Origin: Chloroflexota bacterium
GTDB taxonomy: Bacteria; Chloroflexota; Dehalococcoidia; UBA3495
Assembly: GCA_022563275.1 (NCBI GenBank)
Contig: JADFNR010000141.1
Span: 1-8,085 of the forward strand
Direction of reading: 5' to 3'
Length of the DNA stretch: 8,085 nt
The notes beneath the pieces are model-generated. The model had not been told where the DNA came from, ran no database searches, and saw only the letters and a list, made by a program, of their open reading frames with translations. Positions 1 through 5,962 of the stretch are shown here, one piece after another (the first letter of the stretch is position 1; each line of letters begins with the position of its first letter). The position numbers and the translations under genes were made by a program.

Positions 1-1295
1 TGGGCGGAGGCGTCGGTGGGGTAGGCGTAGGTTATCTGGGGGTCGCCCTGGGCCGCGTCGACCACGGCCTGGGCCAGGTCTTCCGCGCCGGCCCCGCCCT
101 GGGCGAAGCCGTCACATTCCACCGCCGAAGTGGCACCGGCGTCCAGCGCGATCTGCTTGACCGCCGCCAGTTCCTCGGGCGTATCGTCTCCGAACCGGTT
201 GATGGCCACCACGCAAGGCAGGCCGAATCCCTTGACGATGCCCACGTGGTGGACCAGGTTGTCACCGCCGGTCATAACAGCGCCGGCGTTGGGGACGGTG
301 AGGTCGCGCCGGCGGACCCCGCCGTGCCATTTCAGGGCGCGCACCGAGGCCACCAGGACGGCGGCGCTGGGCGGCAGCCCGCTCTGGCGGGTCTTGATAT
401 GCATGAATTTCTCGAAGCCCAGGTCCGAGGCGAATCCGGCCTCGGTGATCACGTAGTCGGCGTAGCCCAGGGCCATCCTGTCGGCGATGATGGAGCTGCA
501 GCCATGGGCGATGTTGCCGAAGGGACCGGCGTGGATTATGGACGGCTGACCCTCCATCGTCTGCACCAAGTTTGGCATCACCGTCTGATGCAGCAGCGTC
601 ATCAACGCCCCGGCGAAGCCCAACTGTTCAACGGTAACCGGCTCGCCTTCTCTGGTCTCGCCCACCACGATGCGTGACAACCGCTCCCGCAGGTCGGCCG
701 GGCCGTCGGTCAGTGCCAGGATAGCCATGATCTCAGAGGCCGAGACGATATCGAACCGCGCCTCCCGCAACGGCCCGTAGCCCGAGCCGCCAACCCCGGA
801 GACCATCTGGCGCAGGCCCCGGTCGGAGGCGTCGGTCACCCGGTTCCACATCAGTCCGCCGGCGTCCAGGCCCGGCACGGAGCCACGGAAAACGGCGTTC
901 TCCACCAGCGCGGCCAGGAGGTTGTGGGCCGAGCCGACGGCATGTGCGTCGCCGGTGAAGTGGATGTTGATCTCATCTTCAGGCACCACCCGGGCCATGC
1001 CGCCTCCGGTGCCGCCCCCTTTGATTCCAAAGATGGGGCCCAGCGTGGGCTCCCGGAGATTGACCGAGACTTTGTGTCCCAGGCGTCCCATGCCTTGGGT
1101 GAGACCGATGGCGGTGGTGGTCTTGCCTTCTCCGGCGGGTGTCGGCGTGATGCCGGTCACCACCACCAGCTTGCCCTTCTGTTCAGACAGGTCTTTCAGG
1201 GCATCGAGGGAAATCTTGGCCTTGTACCGGCCGTAGGGGATCAGGTGGTCCGGGTCCAAGCCAAGCTCGTCCGCGATCTTAGTTATTGGCTCCAC
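1..1295 (-). CDS. fhs: Formate--tetrahydrofolate ligase (10-formyl-THF synthetase), 3' end cut by window
   Basis: This cytoplasmic enzyme makes 10-formyl-THF from formate, THF and ATP, the entry of formate into one-carbon metabolism. I read 431 uninterrupted codons; the family is usually about 555 residues, so roughly 125 C-terminal residues lie outside the window. Visible signatures are IPYGRYKAKISLD near residues 19-31, the ATP-binding loop TPTPAGEGKTT at 50-60, REPTLGPIFGIKGGG at 81-95, INIHFTGD at 109-116, then LSRIVVG, GPFGNIAHGC, TEAGF and DLGFEKF. I chose GTG at 1295-1293: GGAG (1304-1301) lies 5 nt upstream, the protein then begins where family homology begins, and no ATG lies between the upstream in-frame stop (1385-1383) and this codon. 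It lies 355 bp downstream of metH, with a candidate promoter in the gap. No frameshift or missing catalytic motif is seen. The identification is very secure; the start is likely. Confidence 0.96.
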   Translation of the reverse strand, partial: MEPITKIADELGLDPDHLIPYGRYKAKISLDALKDLSEQKGKLVVVTGITPTPAGEGKTTTAIGLTQGMGRLGHKVSVNLREPTLGPIFGIKGGGTGGGMARVVPEDEINIHFTGDAHAVGSAHNLLAALVENAVFRGSVPGLDAGGLMWNRVTDASDRGLRQMVSGVGGSGYGPLREARFDIVSASEIMAILALTDGPADLRERLSRIVVGETREGEPVTVEQLGFAGALMTLLHQTVMPNLVQTMEGQPSIIHAGPFGNIAHGCSSIIADRMALGYADYVITEAGFASDLGFEKFMHIKTRQSGLPPSAAVLVASVRALKWHGGVRRRDLTVPNAGAVMTGGDNLVHHVGIVKGFGLPCVVAINRFGDDTPEELAAVKQIALDAGATSAVECDGFAQGGAGAEDLAQAVVDAAQGDPQITYAYPTDASA

Positions 1296-1300
1296 ATCGT

Positions 1301-1304
1301 CTCC
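1301..1304 (-). promoter_or_regulatory. Ribosome binding site deciding the fhs GTG start
   Basis: GGAG on the minus strand lies 5 nt before the GTG codon at 1295-1293. It is the only Shine-Dalgarno-like match next to an acceptable start codon here, and it supports a GTG start in a frame with no upstream ATG. Confidence 0.6.
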
Positions 1305-1355
1305 AGGCGCCAGGATTGGGCGGGATGCTCCCGGCGAACCAGCCGGGGCACAAGG

Positions 1356-1386
1356 ACTATATGCCGAGGTCAGAGGGGGCCGTCAA
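1356..1386 (-). promoter_or_regulatory. Candidate housekeeping-sigma promoter for fhs
   Basis: On the minus strand TTGACG (1386-1381, five of six consensus positions) is followed after 19 nt by TATAGT (1361-1356, five of six). An overlapping CATATA at 1363-1358 gives 17-nt spacing but a poorer -10 match. Transcription would start near 1350, leaving a leader of about 50-55 nt. Its position between a repeat element and fhs suggests that fhs can be transcribed separately from metH. This is inferred from sequence match alone; the 19-nt spacing is long. Confidence 0.42.
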
Positions 1387-1460
1387 CCCTGCCGGCGCGC
1401 TATTTGTGGTCCGACATCCTTCCGCGGAAGAACGCCACGATCGGACAATTTGCCAACAAA

Positions 1461-1633
1461 CCGTTCGCCCTGAGCTTGTCGAAGGGTCTGCGCAAGTCAT
1501 TTTATTACGGGAATCATTACTCAGTGGCGGTGGTTCGACAAGTCCCCCGATTCATCGGGGAGATTTCCCGGCGAAGCCGAGGACGCTCGATAGAATCGGC
1601 GCTCGACCTTCGGTCGGAGCTCACCACGAACGG
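1461..1633. repeat. Dispersed palindromic repeat, MITE-like, with an apparently split right arm
   Basis: The left arm (1461-1485) begins CCGTTCGCCCTGAGCTTGTC. Its complement is found in two pieces: TTCGACAAG at 1534-1542 and CTCACCACGAACGG at 1620-1633. Joining them gives the usual right arm of this repeat type, which I recognise from many GC-rich bacterial genomes. AAA flanks the element on both sides (1458-1460 and 1634-1636), a possible but weak 3-bp target duplication. It starts 17 bp after the metH stop, so in an RNA from metH it could fold and act as a terminator or 3'-end stabiliser, although no T-tract follows. It carries no credible coding sequence. The repeat assignment rests on memory of the family and on the internal symmetry; the second copy needed to prove it is not in this window. 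Confidence 0.65.
1543..1617. repeat. 75-bp block of four consecutive short hairpins interrupting the repeat
   Basis: Four perfect stems follow each other: CCCCGAT/ATCGGGG (1545-1551 with 1554-1560, 2-nt loop), CGGC/GCCG (1569-1572 with 1576-1579, loop GAA), CGAT/ATCG (1588-1591 with 1595-1598, loop AGA) and CGACC/GGTCG (1604-1608 with 1612-1616, loop TTC). The last extends to GCT/AGC (1601-1603 with 1618-1620) past one unpaired G. AG occurs at both edges (1541-1542 and 1618-1619), as a 2-bp duplication would leave. It may be a nested palindromic unit or a structured RNA segment; I do not know a named family for it. Confidence 0.5.
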
Positions 1634-1650
1634 AAAGGGATATCTATCGG

Positions 1651-4600
1651 TTAACCCTGGGAAACCTCTTGTTCCAGCCGCTCGGTGTCCCGTTCGCTGA
1701 GGTTGAAATATTTGGCGTCAGGGTGGTGGAACACCAGGGCCGACACCGAGGACTCCGGGTCCATCATGTACCCTTCGGTCAATTCCACGTCCAGGTTGGC
1801 CGAAACATCCAGCAGCCGGAATAGCTGCTCTTGGTCCTCCAGCCGGGGACAGGCTGGATATCCGAACGAGAACCGTTTGCCGCGGTACTGGGTGCGGAAC
1901 AGGTCCAGGGGCGTGGTGCCCGCGGGGTCGCTGAGGCCCCACATCTGCCTGATCTGCTGATGGAGCAGTTCGGCGAACGCCTCGGCGCTCTCCAGGGCCA
2001 GGGCCGACAGGATGTGGGAGTTCAAAAATTGACCCTCGGCCATCCACCGCTCGGCCAACCCCCGGACTCCGTTGCCGATGGAGGTGACGAACATGCCGAC
2101 ATAGTCGACCTGTCCGCTGCTCCGGGGCAGCAGGTAGTCCGCCAGGCAGAGGCCGTCCCGCTGGGACTGGCGCCCCAGATAGAATTCCTCGGCGACATTC
2201 CGTTCTCCGGGCTGGTCATCGGGGCCGTAGACCAGTATCCGCTGGCCGTCGGAGTTGCAGGGGAAGAATTTCAAAACCGCGTTGGCCTTGATGTCTTCTT
2301 GGGCCAACATCAAGTCTTCCACTTTTCTGACGGAATCACGGAGTTCGATGGCCGACTGGTCTCCAGCCTCCAGGTCATCGGCGAACCGGCCCTTGTAACC
2401 AAGATGCCGAACGTAGAGCATCTGTGGGTTGATGAACGGGAAGATCTCCTCCAGGGGATGGTCCTTCAGAACGTGCAGCCGCAGGTCCGGCGGGTTGGGG
2501 ATGTCAAAGTCGTGCCGCACCTGGGCCGGGGGCACGTCTTCGCCGGGCTCGGTTTCGTTTTCCCGGGCCGCTTCTTCGGCGGCCAGCATGGTTTCGGCTT
2601 CCTCGTCCAACGAGGCCATCAACTTGGCCCGTTCGTCGGCGTCCTGGATGGTATTGGCCAGCGCCAGCCCCGACATGGCGTCGGGGGCATAGGCCACCAG
2701 GCCATCGTATTCGGGGGCGATGCGGAGCCGGGTGAACCGGTTGGAGAGGGCCGCGCCACCCACCAGCACCGGACAGGTGATGCCCGCTTGCCTAAAATCT
2801 TGGGCCGTCTCGACCATCATCTTGGCCGATTTCACCAGCAGACCCGAAAGGCCGATAATGTCGGGCTTGTGTTTCTCGTAGGCTTCGATCAGGTCTTGGG
2901 GTGGGACCTTGATGCCCAGGTTTATGACCTGGTATCCGTTGTTGCCCAGGATGATCTCAACCAGGTTCTTGCCGATGTCGTGCACGTCGCCCTTAACCGT
3001 GGCCAGCACCACCTTTCCCTTGATGGAGGACTCCGTTTGCTCCATGTAGGGCTCCAGATGGCTGACCGAGAACTTCATGGACTCGGCCGACTGCAAGACC
3101 TCGGCCACGATCAATTGGTTGGCGTTGAACTGGCGGCCAACCTCGGCCATCCCGTCCATCAGGGGCCCGTTGATGATCTCCAGCGGGGTCCGCCCGGTGA
3201 GGGCTTCGTCCAGGTCCTCGGCCAGCCCCTCCTTGGTGCCTTCGATGATGCACAGGGCCAGCCTTTCGTCCAGGGGCAGGTTCTTTCGCTCTTCTGAGGT
3301 GGCCTTGGGGGGCTTGTCCCGGAAGTGATCGGCGAAGGCCGCCACCGGGTCGTCTCCCCGGTACCAGATCAGGTCTTCGGCCAGCTTGCGCTCCTCCTCC
3401 GGTATGGAGGCATAGCGTTCCATCCCCTCGGAGTTGACGATGGCCATGTCCAGTCCCGCCTGGACGCAGTGGTAGAGGAAGACCGAGTTCAGCACCTCCC
3501 GCCCGGCCGCGGGCAGGCCAAATGACACGTTGGATATGCCCAGCACCGTCTTGGCCCCAGGCAGGGCCTCCTTGATCAGCCGCACGCCCTCTATCGTCTC
3601 GGCCCCTGAGCCGATGTAGTTCTGGTCTCCGGTGCCCACTGGGAACACCAAAGGGTCGAAGATGATGTCTTCTATCGGGACCCCGTATTTCTCGGTGAGG
3701 AGCTTGGCGGAGCGGAGGGCCACCTCAAGTTTGCGTTCTTTGGTGATGGCCTGGGCCTGTTCTTTGTCGTCGTCGATACAGCCCACCACCAGGGCCGCGC
3801 CGAAACGGCGGGCCAGGGGCACCACCGACTGGAACCGCTCTTCGCCGTCTTCCAGGTTGATGGAGTTGATGATGGACTTGCCCTGGAGCATCGTTAAAGC
3901 AAGCTCGATCACCTCGACATCGGTGGAGTCGATCATGATGGGAGCTTTCACTTTCTTGGTGACCAGGTCCAGGAACTTGGCCACGTCGGCTAATTCGTCC
4001 CGGTCGGGGTCCTGGAGGCAAATGTCCAGGATATGGGCGCCGTTCCTCACCTGACGGCGGCCGATCTCCGCGGCCTCCTCAAAGGAGCCCTCTTTGATGA
4101 GGCGGCGGAACCGCCTGCTGCCCAGGACGTTGGTGCGCTCACCGACGATGGCCGGCCGCATGTCGTCGTCCACCACCAACGAGTCGATCCCCGAGACGCG
4201 GGTCTCCGATGAAACTATCCCAGGACGGACCGGCTTTTTCGACGCCATCTCCACCAGAAGCCGCACGTGTTCTGGAACGGTGCCGCAGCAACCGCCTATC
4301 ACGTTGACCCAACCGGACTCCACGAAACGGCCCACGGTCTCTGCCATCATCTCCGGGGACTCGTTGTAGTTACCGTCTTCGTCGGGCATCCCGGCGTTGG
4401 GGACGCAGGCCACCGGGAATTTGGAGAGTGAGGCCAGGGTCCTGATGTGGTCGGTCATGAAGCTGGGGCCGGTGGCGCAGTTCAGCCCGATCCAGAGCAG
4501 GTCGCGGTGGGCCAGCGAGGTATAGAAGGCTTCAACGTCCTGACCGGCCAGCAGGGTGCCCATGGGCTCGACGGTGCCCTGCACCGCCACCGGCACTTCC

Positions 4601-5169
4601 CGCCCCGATTCGGCGAATGCCCGGTCGATGCCCTCCAGCCCTGCCTTGACGTTGAGGGTGTCCTGGCTGGTCTCCAGCAGCAACAGGTCGACGCCGCCTT
4701 CGATGAGTCCGGCGGCCTGGATGTGATAATCGCACGCCAATTCCTCGAAGGTGATGCCGCCGGTGACCGAGATGGTCTTGGTGGTGGGGCCCATGGAGCC
4801 GGCGACGAACCGGGGTTTGTCGGGGGTGGACGCTGCATCCGCCGCCCGCCGGGCCAGCGTGGCGGACTCGCGGTTGAGGCGCTGGGCCTCGTGGGCCAGG
4901 CCGTACTCGGCCAGCACCACCGGCGTGGCGCCGAAGGTATTGGTCTCAATGATGTCGGCGCCGGCCTCCAGGTAACTCCGGTGTATTTCCTCGATGACGT
5001 CGGGCCGGGTGAGGGTCAGGTACTCGTTGCACCCTTCGTATTCCGGGCCTCCGAAGTCATCGGGTCCTAGGTCGCGGTCCTGGATGGCGGTGCCCATGGC
5101 CCCGTCCATCACCAGCAAGCGTTGGGCCAACGCCGATTTCAGTTCATCAATACGGGAATTAGTTGACAT
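1651..5169 (-). CDS. metH: Cobalamin-dependent methionine synthase, full length
   Basis: It transfers the methyl group of 5-methyl-THF through cobalamin to homocysteine, giving methionine and THF. All modules are present in its 1172 residues (E. coli: 1227). The homocysteine domain (about 1-315) has MDGAMGT at 21-27 and zinc ligands Cys231, Cys293 and Cys294. The pterin domain (about 335-600) has GERTNVLGS. The B12 cap (about 620-715) and B12 domain (about 717-855) include DVHDIG, with His730 as cobalt ligand, and SGLLVKS (775-781). An acidic linker (855-890) leads to the SAM-reactivation domain (about 890-1160) with GYPACP at 1103-1108 and Arg1096 matching E. coli Arg1134. The first ATG is used: TGA lies in frame 6 nt upstream, and the next Met is inside the conserved MDGAMGT. 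The ribosome binding site is poor. The protein ends soon after the SAM domain, without the E. coli tail. No B12 riboswitch motif is visible upstream. Confidence 0.98.
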   Translation of the reverse strand: MSTNSRIDELKSALAQRLLVMDGAMGTAIQDRDLGPDDFGGPEYEGCNEYLTLTRPDVIEEIHRSYLEAGADIIETNTFGATPVVLAEYGLAHEAQRLNRESATLARRAADAASTPDKPRFVAGSMGPTTKTISVTGGITFEELACDYHIQAAGLIEGGVDLLLLETSQDTLNVKAGLEGIDRAFAESGREVPVAVQGTVEPMGTLLAGQDVEAFYTSLAHRDLLWIGLNCATGPSFMTDHIRTLASLSKFPVACVPNAGMPDEDGNYNESPEMMAETVGRFVESGWVNVIGGCCGTVPEHVRLLVEMASKKPVRPGIVSSETRVSGIDSLVVDDDMRPAIVGERTNVLGSRRFRRLIKEGSFEEAAEIGRRQVRNGAHILDICLQDPDRDELADVAKFLDLVTKKVKAPIMIDSTDVEVIELALTMLQGKSIINSINLEDGEERFQSVVPLARRFGAALVVGCIDDDKEQAQAITKERKLEVALRSAKLLTEKYGVPIEDIIFDPLVFPVGTGDQNYIGSGAETIEGVRLIKEALPGAKTVLGISNVSFGLPAAGREVLNSVFLYHCVQAGLDMAIVNSEGMERYASIPEEERKLAEDLIWYRGDDPVAAFADHFRDKPPKATSEERKNLPLDERLALCIIEGTKEGLAEDLDEALTGRTPLEIINGPLMDGMAEVGRQFNANQLIVAEVLQSAESMKFSVSHLEPYMEQTESSIKGKVVLATVKGDVHDIGKNLVEIILGNNGYQVINLGIKVPPQDLIEAYEKHKPDIIGLSGLLVKSAKMMVETAQDFRQAGITCPVLVGGAALSNRFTRLRIAPEYDGLVAYAPDAMSGLALANTIQDADERAKLMASLDEEAETMLAAEEAARENETEPGEDVPPAQVRHDFDIPNPPDLRLHVLKDHPLEEIFPFINPQMLYVRHLGYKGRFADDLEAGDQSAIELRDSVRKVEDLMLAQEDIKANAVLKFFPCNSDGQRILVYGPDDQPGERNVAEEFYLGRQSQRDGLCLADYLLPRSSGQVDYVGMFVTSIGNGVRGLAERWMAEGQFLNSHILSALALESAEAFAELLHQQIRQMWGLSDPAGTTPLDLFRTQYRGKRFSFGYPACPRLEDQEQLFRLLDVSANLDVELTEGYMMDPESSVSALVFHHPDAKYFNLSERDTERLEQEVSQG

Positions 5170-5213
5170 ATATGTTCAGAGGTTGCACGTGATTCGACTG
5201 CGTTACGCCTACG

Positions 5214-5242
5214 ATTGTAGCACCGGGCCAGGGATGATGGAA
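5214..5242 (-). promoter_or_regulatory. Candidate metH promoter
   Basis: TACAAT at 5219-5214 on the minus strand matches five of six positions of the -10 consensus. Seventeen nt upstream lies TTCCAT (5242-5237), a poor -35. Transcription would begin near 5207, leaving a leader of about 38 nt, too short for a cobalamin or SAH riboswitch. The 115-bp gap (5170-5284) between the upstream small ORF and metH contains nothing else I can identify. The leader has no clear Shine-Dalgarno sequence. Confidence 0.35.
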
Positions 5243-5284
5243 CCAAAAGACTATTTGCGCGGGCTTGAGAGTCTGTTAAACAGC

Positions 5285-5455
5285 TCAGGTACGGGACAAC
5301 TTGGCAAGCTCCCGGCCGCGTTCCCGCAACCGGTCGAGCACTTCCAGCTTACGCGAGAGGCTCATCCTCGCCTTGCGGCGATGCCATTTCGCTTTCTCGC
5401 GGAACGCTAGTTCCCCGTAGGCCTTGGAGTCTGCCGGCAAGGGTATTTTCTTCAT
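5285..5455 (-). CDS. 56-residue basic helical protein, probable partner of the nucleotidyltransferase
   Basis: The reading frame begins MKKIPLPADSKAYGEL and ends LSRT, with TGA at 5287-5285. It is strongly basic, and the part from about residue 17 looks wholly helical, with FREKAKWHRRKARMSLSRK followed by LEVLDRLRER. Short proteins of the pattern basic helix, then K-L-x-x-L-x-x-L-R, are often encoded beside nucleotidyltransferase-fold genes, so I infer a partner, perhaps an antitoxin-like regulator. Its ATG (5455-5453) lies inside the nucleotidyltransferase gene in another phase, giving a 107-bp overlap; translational coupling is plausible, and the only Shine-Dalgarno-like sequence is GGAA about 10 nt upstream. 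The biased, family-like composition argues against a chance ORF. Function is unproven. Confidence 0.6.
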   Translation of the reverse strand: MKKIPLPADSKAYGELAFREKAKWHRRKARMSLSRKLEVLDRLRERGRELAKLSRT

Positions 5456-5912
5456 CGTCAAATCGTTCCAAGAGACGCTGCAACCGGTCTTCGTTGATGT
5501 CTCCCAGGAGGAAACGGACCCGGAGTTGGTCTCTTTCTCTAAAAGCTAGTAGATACAATAATATCAGGTGCTCGGCGGAGGCGAATTTTACTCTAAGGTT
5601 ACCGAGCCGTACTAGCCGCGCGCCTTCCAACGTATCACGGTAAAGGGGCATGATCGTCGAGGGAAACAACTGTACTGGGACTCCGCCCAGCACCTGGTGC
5701 ATCCCATCTTGCGCCTCAGCTTGCCGGGAAATGGCGGTGAAAGTGCTTCGATATTCCTCGTCAGTGTCCACCAGGATCACAACGTCAATGTCTTCCGTAA
5801 AGACGGGTTCCATGTAGTTGGTGGCCGCGACTGCTCCGATGACCACATAATCCCTGATCACCTTGCGCCGCTTGAGTCCGTTGAGGGCCCGGAATGCCTC
5901 AGTGAATGACAT
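5349..5912 (-). CDS. Small nucleotidyltransferase-fold protein (AbiEii/DUF6036-like), possible toxin-type enzyme
   Basis: The 187-residue product has the layout of small nucleotidyltransferase-superfamily proteins. An N-terminal helix (FTEAFRALNGLK) leads to the strand and active-site motif YVVIGAVAAT (22-31) and the metal-binding pair in FTEDIDVVI (Asp41 and Asp43). PVQLFP follows near the middle, then a helical part with ASAEHLILLYLLAFR and RLLERFDDE (about 144-152). Relatives transfer nucleotides to RNA, tRNA or protein, and some are toxins, but the substrate cannot be read from sequence. The motif usually written hGG or hGS is IGA here. Relatives as I recall them end soon after RFDDE, so the last 20 or so residues, out of phase over the small companion ORF, may be a non-ancestral extension. 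It follows pepN by 50 bp. The DNA is locally more AT-rich than its neighbours, which fits acquisition by transfer. Fold is fairly sure; role is inference. Confidence 0.75.
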   Translation of the reverse strand: MSFTEAFRALNGLKRRKVIRDYVVIGAVAATNYMEPVFTEDIDVVILVDTDEEYRSTFTAISRQAEAQDGMHQVLGGVPVQLFPSTIMPLYRDTLEGARLVRLGNLRVKFASAEHLILLYLLAFRERDQLRVRFLLGDINEDRLQRLLERFDDEENTLAGRLQGLRGTSVPRESEMASPQGEDEPLA

Positions 5913-5941
5913 GCGCTTTCTTGGACCTGAAGAATGTGCTT

Positions 5942-5960
5942 GGCTGACTTTGCCTCAGCC
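5942..5960 (-). terminator. Short hairpin just after the pepN stop codon
   Basis: A perfect 6-bp stem, GGCTGA with TCAGCC and a 7-nt loop, begins 2 nt after the aminopeptidase stop codon, in the 50-bp gap before the nucleotidyltransferase. On the minus strand the hairpin is followed by AAGCACATTC, with no run of T, so it is not a classic intrinsic terminator. It could be a weak terminator, an attenuator or an mRNA 3'-end structure. Confidence 0.25.
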
Positions 5961-5962
5961 GT

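Noticed and set aside
1296..1355. THF riboswitch in the fhs leader
   Set aside because: The leader is about 55 nt and shows no paired helices or conserved core that I can match to that class.
1461..1633. CRISPR array
   Set aside because: The repeats are one inverted pair and short internal hairpins, not regularly spaced direct repeats with unique spacers.
924..1700. Plus-strand open frame of 258 codons
   Set aside because: It begins antisense to fhs, runs through the palindromic repeat and ends antisense to metH. No coherent domain is seen.
1831..3297. Plus-strand open frame of 488 codons
   Set aside because: It lies wholly antisense to metH, whose motifs are unbroken across the interval. 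Its composition (many Gly, Val, Gln and His) is typical of the shadow frame of a GC-rich gene, and no family motif is visible.
5170..5284. Cobalamin or SAH riboswitch upstream of metH
   Set aside because: The gap is only 115 bp, the predicted leader about 38 nt, and no B12-box-like sequence is present there. A CAGTGGC match at 1522-1528 is far away, downstream of metH, and inside the repeat.
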